Origin: Allomuricauda sp. F6463D
GTDB taxonomy: Bacteria > Bacteroidota > Bacteroidia > Flavobacteriales > Flavobacteriaceae
DNA length: 64,000 nucleotides
Reading direction: 5' to 3'
Assembly (NCBI RefSeq): GCF_023015965.1
Contig: NZ_JALKAN010000001.1
Location: 1,014,160 to 1,078,159, forward strand
Shown: positions 40,889-49,555 of the stretch, in pieces
Numbering within the stretch: the first letter of the stretch is position 1
Layout of the letters: the number at the start of each line of letters is the position of its first letter
Translations under genes and position numbers: made by a program
Notes under the pieces: model-generated
What the model was told of the DNA's origin: nothing
Seen by the model: the letters and a program-made list of their open reading frames with translations, nothing else
The model's database searches: none

Positions 40889-43099
40889 ATGGGCAAAACT
40901 ATCATAATCTCAAATCGATTACCCGTTCAATTACAAATTAGCAATGGAAGCCTCAATGCAATACCAAGTGTTGGAGGGTTGGCTACAGGGATGAAATCGG
41001 TACATAGCGGCGGTGAAAGTTTATGGATCGGTTGGTCGGGCCTAACGGATGAAGATATTCCCCATGAACTTGAAGACGATATCGACGGTGCCCTACAAGA
41101 ACATGGCTGCGCCAAAGTAAAATTAAATGCAGACGAAATTGATGGTTTTTATTATGGTTTTAGCAATAGGACCATATGGCCACTGTTCCACTATTTTTTA
41201 AAATACTCCGAATTTGAACTAACATTTTGGGAAACGTATAAATCTGTAAATCAAAAATTTGCCGACACCATTATTGAACATGCTGATGACGATGATACGA
41301 TTTGGGTACATGATTACCAATTGATGTTGGTACCACAGATGGTTCGTGAAAAACGCCCAGACACAACAATCGGGTTCTTTTTGCACATTCCTTTTCCCTC
41401 CTACGAAATTTTTCGGACGTTACCTTGGCGTGAGGAAATCTTGGATGGATTGTTGGGGTCGGACCTTATTGGTTTCCACACCTACGATTATGAAAGACAT
41501 TTTTTAAGTTCTGTAAGAAGACTTATGGGGCTGGATGTAAGCTTCAATGAAATTTATCTGGACAATAGGGTCATAAAAGTAGATTCCTTTCCCATGGGAA
41601 TCGATTATAAAAAGTTTAGGGAAGCGGCAATATTACACAACTCTAAAAGCCCGGAAGAGCGTAGTGATCTACAGGTCCGTTTAGACAGTCACATTGCATC
41701 TGCACCAGATACCAAACTTATTCTTTCCATAGACAGATTGGATTACAGTAAGGGAATTGCCAAACGTATAAACGCATTTGAATATTTTCTTCAAAAATAT
41801 CCAGAGTATAAAGAAAAAGTGCGTTTAATCATACTGGCCGTACCCTCCCGCTCCAATGTACCCCAGTATCAATTACTTAAAAGGGAAGTTGATGAATTGG
41901 TAGGCAGAATTAACGGGGAGTTGTCTACCGTCAACTGGACCCCCATTTGGTATTTCTATCGCTCCTTGCCCTTTGAAAGCCTTATAGACCTATACACCTC
42001 AAGTGACATAGCGTGGCTTACACCTTTACGGGACGGGATGAATTTGGTGGCCAAAGAATACATCGCTACCCGTACAGATAAATCAGGAGTGCTTATTTTA
42101 AGTGAAATGGCGGGTTCTGCCTATGAAATGAACGAAGCCCTATTGATTAACCCGAACAATTTTGAACAACAAGCAGATACTTTAAAACAAGCGCTCAATA
42201 TGCCAATGGAAGAACAAGTTTCCCGAAACACCTTTTTGCAAAAAAGATTGGAACGGTACAATGTAGAGGTGTGGGCGAACGAGTTTATGAATGCCTTGAA
42301 AGAAAAAAGAGATTTGGGCAAAGCCTTTATTTCTGAAAAAATGTCCTCAGAGATATTGTTGTCCATTGAAAAAGAATATACAAAATCAAAAAAACGTTTA
42401 TTGTTCCTTGATTATGATGGAACGTTGGCCGGTTTCCATAAAGATCCGCAAAAAGCCTCTCCAGATGAAGAACTTTATGAGCTTTTGGATGCATTGCACA
42501 CACAAGAAAACACAACGCTGTTCTTGATAAGTGGAAGAGACAAACAAACCTTTGGACGATGGTTTTTGCCAAAAAAATATAACATGATCGTGGAGCATGG
42601 TGTATGGATTTCCAAACATGGGGAAGATTTTAAAATGCTGGAACAAGTAAAGGGTGAATGGATGGGCAAAATTAAACCTGTTTTGGAATCTTTTGTGGAC
42701 AGAACCCCAGGATCTTTTATTGAGGAAAAGAATTATTCCTTAGCTTGGCACTATAGGAATACCGACCCAGATTTTGGAAACAAAAGAGCAACGGAACTCA
42801 ATACGGTACTTCGGAGTTTGATTGGCAATGACGATATAAGCGTGCTTAATGGCAATAAGGTTATGGAAATCAAAAATAGTAACGTGAACAAAGGTAGGGC
42901 GGCTACGCGTATGTTAAGTGAGGACAATTATGACTTTGTATTTGCCATTGGCGATGATTGGACAGACGAATTTATGTTCCAAGAACTCCCGGATTCTGCT
43001 GTCACCGTTAAAGTTGGCCTTAAAAAAACCCAGGCCAAATACCATGTGGAAAATACAGCGAGAGTAAGACAACTTCTAAAACGTTTTATACAACCATGA
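40889..43099 (+). CDS. otsAB: Fused trehalose-6-phosphate synthase/trehalose-6-phosphate phosphatase
   Basis: A 736-residue two-domain enzyme. The GT20 synthase (about 1-465) shows TIIISNRLPVQL, VGGLATGMKSVHSGG, WVHDYQLMLVPQMVR, FFLHIPFPSYEIFR, SIDRLDYSKGIAKRI and TPLRDGMNLVAKEYIA. The HAD-type phosphatase (about 480-735) has LLFLDYDGTLAGF with the catalytic aspartates, the loop FLISGRDKQTF, and the late motif FAIGDDWTDEFMF. It makes trehalose from UDP-glucose and glucose-6-phosphate in one polypeptide, an arrangement known in Bacteroidetes and eukaryotes. Its stop overlaps the start of the next gene (ATGA). The likely role is osmotic or desiccation protection. Confidence 0.95.
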   Translation: MGKTIIISNRLPVQLQISNGSLNAIPSVGGLATGMKSVHSGGESLWIGWSGLTDEDIPHELEDDIDGALQEHGCAKVKLNADEIDGFYYGFSNRTIWPLFHYFLKYSEFELTFWETYKSVNQKFADTIIEHADDDDTIWVHDYQLMLVPQMVREKRPDTTIGFFLHIPFPSYEIFRTLPWREEILDGLLGSDLIGFHTYDYERHFLSSVRRLMGLDVSFNEIYLDNRVIKVDSFPMGIDYKKFREAAILHNSKSPEERSDLQVRLDSHIASAPDTKLILSIDRLDYSKGIAKRINAFEYFLQKYPEYKEKVRLIILAVPSRSNVPQYQLLKREVDELVGRINGELSTVNWTPIWYFYRSLPFESLIDLYTSSDIAWLTPLRDGMNLVAKEYIATRTDKSGVLILSEMAGSAYEMNEALLINPNNFEQQADTLKQALNMPMEEQVSRNTFLQKRLERYNVEVWANEFMNALKEKRDLGKAFISEKMSSEILLSIEKEYTKSKKRLLFLDYDGTLAGFHKDPQKASPDEELYELLDALHTQENTTLFLISGRDKQTFGRWFLPKKYNMIVEHGVWISKHGEDFKMLEQVKGEWMGKIKPVLESFVDRTPGSFIEEKNYSLAWHYRNTDPDFGNKRATELNTVLRSLIGNDDISVLNGNKVMEIKNSNVNKGRAATRMLSEDNYDFVFAIGDDWTDEFMFQELPDSAVTVKVGLKKTQAKYHVENTARVRQLLKRFIQP

Positions 43100-44619
43100 T
43101 ACGAGGTTTTTTCATTATAAGTTTTTTGTTGGTAAGTGTCCATGGTTGGTCACAGACCCAAACAGAGGTTTACCTCTTTGATCTAGAACTAAACAATGGA
43201 AAACCAATTTTAACCAATCCTAAAAACATATCAAACAATCATGGTTACGACAACCAACCTTCTTTCTGGGACGATGATAGTATTTTGTTTGCTTCTACAA
43301 GAAAAGGGCAAACAGATGTCCTCAAATTCAATGTGAAAGAAGGAAGCACTTCATCATGGTTAACCTATACAACAGCAGGCAGTGAATATTCACCTTTGCG
43401 TATTCCCAATAAAAATGCTTTTTCTGCCATTCGGCTCGATGTTGATGGCTTACAACGTTTGTACGAGTACGATTTAAAAACAAGGGAATCCTCTCCAATT
43501 ACCGATTTAAAGATTGGTTACCATATTTGGTTCAGCGATTATATTCTAGTTGCCACAATTTTGGTGGATAACCGAATGGATCTAGTGATTATAGACTTGG
43601 AAAAAAACACACAAAAAACTATTTATAAAAATGTAGGACGATCATTGCACTCGATACCCGGCACCGAATTGGTCAGTTTTATTGGCAAAAAAAGTAATAC
43701 CTGGGAAATTTTATCATTGGACCCATTAACTGGTTTGACAAAAAAAATAACGAATGTATTTGACCAAGAAGAGGATATTTGCTGGTTGGATGAAAACATC
43801 ATAATCACGGGAGCAGGAAAAAAGTTGTTGAGTTTGGATATTGGTTCTGAAGCTGTCTGGGAAACCATAATTGAATTTCCCCAAGAAGAAATCAATAACA
43901 TCAGTCGAATAGCCATTAGTCCAAACAGAAAAAGATTGGCTTTTGTGGCCGAGGAATCACCAGCCAAAATCATTCAAACACAGGTTAATGCATTTAACAA
44001 TAGAGACCTAGAGGCTTTTACATCCTGTTTTTCAGAAAATGTTAGGGTACAACGATTTCCAAATGAAATCATGTATAAGGGTAACAAAAAAATGGTTGAG
44101 AATTATGAACGTTTCTTCGAAAATGTAAAAACCTCTAGTGTGGAAGTTGTTAACCGAATAATTCTTGGAAATACCATTATAGATGAGGAAATCACCAAAG
44201 TCGATGGTAGGGATGGCCACCAAGTCGCTATTTATAAAGTTGAGAACGGCCTCATAACAACCATGACGTTTATTTTCCCGGATGGCCCATTGACCGATGC
44301 TGAAAGCATTGTGAAAGAACAAATGGAAGCATATAACGACAGGGATATTGAAGCTTTTACAGAAACGTATTCAAGGTATGTGGAGCTGTATAACTTTCCA
44401 AAAATACTTACCTTACAAGGCAAACCGAACCTAGAGTATAAATATGGATCGCTTTTTAAAAATACTTCGGACTTACATGTCGACATTAATAGTAGCATTG
44501 TTCTAGGAAACAAAATTATCAACGAAGAATCTGCGACCATGAATGGGGAAGTTTTTAGAACAGTTGCCATTTATGAAGTAGAAAACGGTAAAATTGTAAA
44601 GGTTACATTCATTAAATAA
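43096..44619 (+). CDS. Exported propeller protein with two NTF2/SnoaL-like C-terminal domains
   Basis: A 507-residue protein with Sec signal (MIRGFFIISFLLVSVHGWSQ). Residues about 22-285 look like a TolB/WD40-type propeller (NQPSFWDDDSILFASTRKGQTD, YSPLRIPNKNAFSAIRLD, SRIAISPNRKRLAFV). Residues about 291-395 and 403-507 are two similar NTF2/SnoaL-like domains: TQVNAFNNRDLEAFTSCFSE and EQMEAYNDRDIEAFTETYSR begin them, and each ends with YKVENGLITTMTFIF or YEVENGKIVKVTFIK. So a tandem duplication is fused to a propeller. I know of no defined function. The start overlaps the otsAB stop by four bases, so translation is coupled to a cytoplasmic trehalose enzyme although this product is exported. 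Confidence 0.8.
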   Translation: MIRGFFIISFLLVSVHGWSQTQTEVYLFDLELNNGKPILTNPKNISNNHGYDNQPSFWDDDSILFASTRKGQTDVLKFNVKEGSTSSWLTYTTAGSEYSPLRIPNKNAFSAIRLDVDGLQRLYEYDLKTRESSPITDLKIGYHIWFSDYILVATILVDNRMDLVIIDLEKNTQKTIYKNVGRSLHSIPGTELVSFIGKKSNTWEILSLDPLTGLTKKITNVFDQEEDICWLDENIIITGAGKKLLSLDIGSEAVWETIIEFPQEEINNISRIAISPNRKRLAFVAEESPAKIIQTQVNAFNNRDLEAFTSCFSENVRVQRFPNEIMYKGNKKMVENYERFFENVKTSSVEVVNRIILGNTIIDEEITKVDGRDGHQVAIYKVENGLITTMTFIFPDGPLTDAESIVKEQMEAYNDRDIEAFTETYSRYVELYNFPKILTLQGKPNLEYKYGSLFKNTSDLHVDINSSIVLGNKIINEESATMNGEVFRTVAIYEVENGKIVKVTFIK

Positions 44620-44659
44620 GTTACATATACTAATTCAAACCAAAACAGCCTCTTAACTC

Positions 44660-45991
44660 ATGAAAAAAACACTGGTTTTACTACTTTTAGCTATAACAAC
44701 AGTTGGCTTTTCCCAAGCTGATACCCGCATCTACGATATCATCAATTCCGTTTCGGCAGACCGAATAGAGAGTGATGTAACTACCTTAGTTAATTTTGGC
44801 ACAAGGCATACATTGAGCGATACCGTTTCCCAAACCCGGGGCATTGGGGCCGCCAGACGATGGATAAAATCTGAGTTCGAGAAAATATCCTCAAACTGCG
44901 GAGATTGTTTGGAAGTGTTTTATCAAAAAAACTTTATTGAAAAAGGAGACAATGCAAGAATTGTAAAAGATGTTGAAATTGTAAACGTGGTAGCTATCCA
45001 AAGAGGAACCAAATTTCCAAATCGATTCATTATAATGAGCGGGGACATTGATTCACGTGTTAGCGACCCGACCAACTATACTTCAGATTCGCCCGGTGCC
45101 AACGACAATGCCAGTGGAATGGCCGGAACTATTGAAGCATCACGAGTACTTTCAGAATACAAGTTTGAAAGTAGTATCATCTACGTGGGGCTTTCTGGCG
45201 AAGAGCAAGGACTATATGGTGGAAAAGGATTGGCTGCCTACGCCAAAGAGAATAGTTGGGAAATTGTCGGCATTCTGAACAATGATATGATTGGAAACAT
45301 CTCCGGTGTTGATGGCGTAGTGAGCAATAGGGATTTTAGAATATTCTCCGAACCCGTTCCGCCTACCGAAACAGAGGAGGAAAGAGCGGCCAGACGTTTT
45401 TATGGTGGAGAAGTCGATGGAATCTCCCGTCAGCTGGCAAGGTATGTTTACAAAACTACCAAGACCTATATGCCCGAAATGAATCCTATGTTGATCTATC
45501 GTTTGGATCGTTTTGGACGAGGCGGTCATCACAGACCTTTTAATGACGCCGGTTACGCAGGTATTCGGATTATGGAAGCCCATGAAAATTATACCCAACA
45601 GCATCAAGATATTCGCGTGGAAAACGGCATAGCCTATGGCGATGTCTTGGAACACGTTGATTTTGGGTACGCCAAGAAGCTTACCGCAGTAAATGCCATA
45701 AACCTTGCCTCCATTGCTTGGGCTCCCCAATCACCAGAAACTGTTGAAATTGGAGGTATTGTGGAACCCAGCGCCAAACTCAAATGGAGTAAAGTAGATG
45801 GAGCGGTGGGGTACAAAATTTACTGGAGGGATACTACCTCGCCGACTTGGGACAATTACAAATATGTTGGAGATGTAAACGAACATACCTTGGAAGGCAT
45901 CGTCATAGACAATTTTTTCTTTGGGGTAGCAGCCGTTGGAAAAGATGGGCACGAAAGCCCAGTGGTTTTTCCAAATAAGGTTTTTAGATAA
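44660..45991 (+). CDS. Exported M28 family aminopeptidase with fibronectin III-like tail
   Basis: A 443-residue secreted zinc peptidase with signal MKKTLVLLLLAITTVGFSQA. The M28 domain carries metal-binding elements MSGDIDSR, SPGANDNASGMAGTIEASRVL, GLSGEEQGLYGGKGLA (catalytic glutamate and ligand), LNNDMIGN, and HHRPFNDAGYAGIRIMEAHENY with the last histidine ligand. The C-terminal 85 residues (SPETVEIGGIVEPSAKLKWS, VGYKIYWRDT) are fibronectin III-like. It should release N-terminal amino acids from peptides outside the cytoplasm. It is followed closely by an M1 peptidase. Confidence 0.92.
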   Translation: MKKTLVLLLLAITTVGFSQADTRIYDIINSVSADRIESDVTTLVNFGTRHTLSDTVSQTRGIGAARRWIKSEFEKISSNCGDCLEVFYQKNFIEKGDNARIVKDVEIVNVVAIQRGTKFPNRFIIMSGDIDSRVSDPTNYTSDSPGANDNASGMAGTIEASRVLSEYKFESSIIYVGLSGEEQGLYGGKGLAAYAKENSWEIVGILNNDMIGNISGVDGVVSNRDFRIFSEPVPPTETEEERAARRFYGGEVDGISRQLARYVYKTTKTYMPEMNPMLIYRLDRFGRGGHHRPFNDAGYAGIRIMEAHENYTQQHQDIRVENGIAYGDVLEHVDFGYAKKLTAVNAINLASIAWAPQSPETVEIGGIVEPSAKLKWSKVDGAVGYKIYWRDTTSPTWDNYKYVGDVNEHTLEGIVIDNFFFGVAAVGKDGHESPVVFPNKVFR

Positions 45992-46007
45992 TCACTACCA
46001 TAGCTCT

Positions 46008-47621
46008 ATGAAACAATTTTTAATCATAGTCACGCTTTTATTGAGTATAACTTCTCTAAATGCTCAGAATTTTACACGACAAGATACGTTGCGGGGCAGC
46101 ATAACCCCAGAAAGGGAATGGTGGGATTTGAATTATTATCATCTTAATGTAAAGGTAGACCCTTCTAAAAAATTCATTTCGGGGCATAATATTGTTCGAT
46201 ACAAGGTTTTAAAAGCGGCTCAAACGCTTCAAATTGACCTTCAAGAACCCATGAGGATTGAAGCTGTAGTTCAAGATGGCAAACAATTAAAGTTTACTTC
46301 CGAAGGAAATGCCCATTTTATCAAACTGAAGAAAAAGCAGATACCTGGCGAATTCAATCAACTAAAAATAACGTACTCAGGTAATCCTAAAGAAGCTGTT
46401 AGAGCCCCTTGGGATGGCGGCTTTTCGTGGAAGGAAGATAAAAACGGCAACCCGTTTGTTGCAACTTCCTGTCAAGGTTTGGGTGCCAGTGTTTGGTGGC
46501 CCAATAAAGACCACATGTACGACGAAGTGGATAGCATGCGCATTAGTGCCACAGTTCCCAAAAACCTAATGGATGTATCCAACGGACAGTTGGAAAGTGT
46601 AGAGGACCTTGGTGATTATAAAACCTATAATTGGGTAGTCAAAAACCCGATAAATAACTACGGTGTAAATGTGAACATTGGGAACTACGTTCATTTTGGA
46701 GAAGTGTACGAAGGTGAAAACGGGCCTTTAAAGCTGGATTATTATGTATTGCCAGAAAACCTGGAAAAGGCAAAAAAACAGTTCGTGCAAACTCCCATGA
46801 TGCTACAGGCTTTTGAATATTGGTTCGGCCCCTACCCCTTTTATGAAGATGGGTTCAAACTGGTGGAAGTGCCCTATTTGGGTATGGAACACCAAAGTTC
46901 TGTTACTTACGGAAACAAATACGAAAACGGTTATTTAGGGCGTGATCTATCAGGTACAGGCTGGGGCTTACAATTTGATTTCATAATTATTCACGAGGCA
47001 GGTCATGAATGGTTCGCCAACAACATCACCTATAAAGATATTGCAGACATGTGGGTGCATGAGGGGTTTACTGCCTACTCGGAAATTTTGTACCTCGACT
47101 ATCATTTTGGAAAAAATGCATCTGCTGAATATGTGATCGGAACTCGTGCCAGTATTCAAAATGATAGCCCAATTATTGGTCCTTATGGGGTCAACAAAGA
47201 AGGTTCCAGCGATATGTACTACAAAGGTGCCAACATATTGCACACCCTCAGGCAATTGGTGGAAGATGATGAAAAATGGCGTCAAATGTTACGAGGCCTT
47301 AATAAAGATTTTCACCACCAAACGGTCACTTCCGAACAAATCGAAAATTATTTAAGTGAAAAATCAGGTAAAGACCTGTCTGCATTCTTTGATCAATACC
47401 TGCGCACCACCCTAATACCCGCCTTGGAATATAAAATTGATGGGGAAACCATAAGTTATAGGTATGTAGACATTGTGGCGGGTTTTGATATGCCCATCAA
47501 AGTATCCGTAGATGGTTCTGAAAAGTGGTTGTTTCCCACTGCTGAATGGAAAACAGAAGATTTGGAAGGAACCCAGGTTGACTTTGACAAAAACTTCTAC
47601 ATAGAGACGCAAAAAATATAG
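46008..47621 (+). CDS. Exported M1 family metallopeptidase
   Basis: A 537-residue secreted aminopeptidase. The start at 46008, 16 bp after the M28 stop, opens a Sec signal (MKQFLIIVTLLLSITSLNAQ); the frame extends to 45936 but that overlaps the M28 gene. The zinc site is HEAGH at 329-333 with the third ligand E352 in WVHEGFTAYSE. The substrate-anchoring motif is GMEHQ (292-296) rather than the classical GAMEN, as in a subset of Bacteroidetes M1 enzymes. It lacks the long C-terminal helical domain of PepN-type enzymes. It probably cooperates with M28 in peptide breakdown. Confidence 0.92.
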   Translation: MKQFLIIVTLLLSITSLNAQNFTRQDTLRGSITPEREWWDLNYYHLNVKVDPSKKFISGHNIVRYKVLKAAQTLQIDLQEPMRIEAVVQDGKQLKFTSEGNAHFIKLKKKQIPGEFNQLKITYSGNPKEAVRAPWDGGFSWKEDKNGNPFVATSCQGLGASVWWPNKDHMYDEVDSMRISATVPKNLMDVSNGQLESVEDLGDYKTYNWVVKNPINNYGVNVNIGNYVHFGEVYEGENGPLKLDYYVLPENLEKAKKQFVQTPMMLQAFEYWFGPYPFYEDGFKLVEVPYLGMEHQSSVTYGNKYENGYLGRDLSGTGWGLQFDFIIIHEAGHEWFANNITYKDIADMWVHEGFTAYSEILYLDYHFGKNASAEYVIGTRASIQNDSPIIGPYGVNKEGSSDMYYKGANILHTLRQLVEDDEKWRQMLRGLNKDFHHQTVTSEQIENYLSEKSGKDLSAFFDQYLRTTLIPALEYKIDGETISYRYVDIVAGFDMPIKVSVDGSEKWLFPTAEWKTEDLEGTQVDFDKNFYIETQKI

Positions 47622-47622
47622 T

Positions 47623-48195
47623 GTGAAAAAGCATCCTGAGCATTATTTTAAAAATGATGATGAATGGCGTGAGTGGCTCCATGAAAACCATAAAACCCAT
47701 ACTGGTGTACACCTGATTTTTTACAAGGTAGAACACCAAAACGAAAGTATGCGATGGGAAGAAGCCGTTAAAGTAGCCCTTTGTTACGGATGGATAGACA
47801 GTACCGTCAGAAGTCTCGGCGATGGAAAACGCAAACAATATTTCTGCCCCAGAAAACCAAAAAGCACGTGGAGCAGGGTAAACAAGAATCATATAAAAGA
47901 ATTAAAGACCAATGGATCAATGCACAAAAGTGGTCTTAAAGCCATTGAGGTGGCCAAGGAAAATGGTTCCTGGACCGAATTGGACGATGTAGAAAATGGT
48001 GTGGTTCCTTTAGATTTGCAAAAAGCTTTGGAGAATTGCCAAACTGCACGGGAAAACTTTAAAAAATTCACCAATAGTCAAAGAAAAAGTTATCTCTATT
48101 GGCTCAAACAGGCCAAACGGGAAGAAACTCGAAAAAAAAGAATCAAGGAAATCGTATCTCTTTCAGAACAAGGCATTAAATACAGAAACCAATAA
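47623..48195 (+). CDS. YdeI/OmpD-associated family protein
   Basis: A 190-residue cytoplasmic protein with a GTG start two bases after the M1 stop. Features of the YdeI family: NDDEWREWLHENHKTHTGVHLIFYK, WEEAVKVALCYGWIDSTVR, FCPRKPKSTWSRVNKNHI, and the OmdA-type C-terminus FTNSQRKSYLYWLKQAKREETRKKRIKEI (split here). Its members are linked by annotation to bacteriocin protection or stress, without a firm biochemical role. It converges with the MFS gene, two bases apart, with no visible terminator, so antisense overlap of the two transcripts is likely. Confidence 0.85.
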   Translation: MKKHPEHYFKNDDEWREWLHENHKTHTGVHLIFYKVEHQNESMRWEEAVKVALCYGWIDSTVRSLGDGKRKQYFCPRKPKSTWSRVNKNHIKELKTNGSMHKSGLKAIEVAKENGSWTELDDVENGVVPLDLQKALENCQTARENFKKFTNSQRKSYLYWLKQAKREETRKKRIKEIVSLSEQGIKYRNQ

Positions 48196-48197
48196 GG

Positions 48198-49454
48198 TTA
48201 CTGCTTACCATATTTTTTGTGATAGATCAACGCTGCTATTCCTCCAACAAATGCAAAAGCACTCAACATCCAAAACACATTTTGATGTCCCAATTCTTCA
48301 CCGGGGTGCGCATCTAAAAGCATACCGTAGGCCGGGCCTGCAAAAACATCTGGTGTATAGCCTATCAGCGAAATGAGCCCAACCGCTGTTCCCGTTAAGG
48401 TCAATGGTATTTTGCCTACATGCATTACCCCAAAGTACAATGCCCTAGTAGCATAAACTCCTGCAGCGATAACAACCACCGACATAAAAAACAAGAATGT
48501 TGTAGTAGGTGCTATCGCTCCGCTGGCAAACAGCAACCCTCCAATCAATGACAAAACAAAACTGACAACCAACAGCCATGTGATCTTTAATCTATCTGCA
48601 ATCAAACCGAAAAGAATACCTGTTGCAGGTCTTAGAAATTGCAATAAAGTACCCACTTTTGCCGAATCTACCTGATTGTACAACATTACCTCTTCTGCAT
48701 ATTGGGAAATGATATCCGTGATTTTATACCCTACGTAACCACAAAGAATAATGATCATTAACAACCACACCGAAGGTAATTTTAAAACTTGTTTGATATC
48801 CTTCCATGAAATCCGCTCAAGAACTTCTTTTTCACCGCTATCGTTCGTTTTCATATAAAACCAAACCAAAATCCCAACCAAAATAATGATGATAGAAGCA
48901 AAATAAAGTACATAGGTAAATGCCTCTTTTCGGTCTTGAAGGTTTGCTGTTTCAGGGGATTTTGACAAAAAAAATGAAAACACCACGACACCCAATAAGC
49001 TGAACAGTGCACCTGTCATCCCACGGCCACCATCGAGAAACCCAAAAGCTTTTCCTTGGGAATTTCTTCCGCCCCAGATTCGGGTGGCCTTGATCATTGG
49101 TGCCCAAAAAAGGAAAATAGTTGTGAAGCCCCACCAACCATACAATAATTGTAGCACCCAAAAAGTGGGGTATTGGGCAAACAAAAATCCACCCAGTGCA
49201 GTCATCCACAAAGCAACGGCTATTAATTTCCGAGGAGCATACTTGTCGGCAAGAGGCCCTCCAATAACATAGGAGGCCATTGCCACAAGACCGTAAACTG
49301 AAAAGCAAAGCCCCAATTGAACATTGTCCAATTGCAAAACATCCAAAACCGTAGGTCTAAAAACACGGGGCAATACAAAAGGAAGTATAAAAATGGCCTC
49401 CCCCGAGAGAATCAACAGTGTTAAATAGAGCCAACTCGGCTTCGTTTCCTTCAA
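48198..49454 (-). CDS. MFS transporter (12 membrane segments)
   Basis: A 418-residue inner-membrane carrier with twelve hydrophobic segments. The motif-A-like loop is GGPLADKYAPRK between helices 2 and 3, and a related loop, FGLIADRLK, sits in the second half. WGGRNSQGKAFGFLDGGRGMTGALF resembles the organophosphate/sugar-phosphate branch (YihN-like). The substrate is unknown. The gene stands alone on the minus strand between peptidase and amidohydrolase genes and could import a product of them, but this is a guess. Confidence 0.88.
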   Translation of the reverse strand: MKETKPSWLYLTLLILSGEAIFILPFVLPRVFRPTVLDVLQLDNVQLGLCFSVYGLVAMASYVIGGPLADKYAPRKLIAVALWMTALGGFLFAQYPTFWVLQLLYGWWGFTTIFLFWAPMIKATRIWGGRNSQGKAFGFLDGGRGMTGALFSLLGVVVFSFFLSKSPETANLQDRKEAFTYVLYFASIIIILVGILVWFYMKTNDSGEKEVLERISWKDIKQVLKLPSVWLLMIIILCGYVGYKITDIISQYAEEVMLYNQVDSAKVGTLLQFLRPATGILFGLIADRLKITWLLVVSFVLSLIGGLLFASGAIAPTTTFLFFMSVVVIAAGVYATRALYFGVMHVGKIPLTLTGTAVGLISLIGYTPDVFAGPAYGMLLDAHPGEELGHQNVFWMLSAFAFVGGIAALIYHKKYGKQ

Positions 49455-49555
49455 AAACTTGGTTTTTACTAAAAATCAGTAAAAAACAGGAGAAACACAA
49501 GCAGGTGTGAAATAAAAATTCAGGTATCTTTAAAGCTTCAAAAAAGAAACACTAC

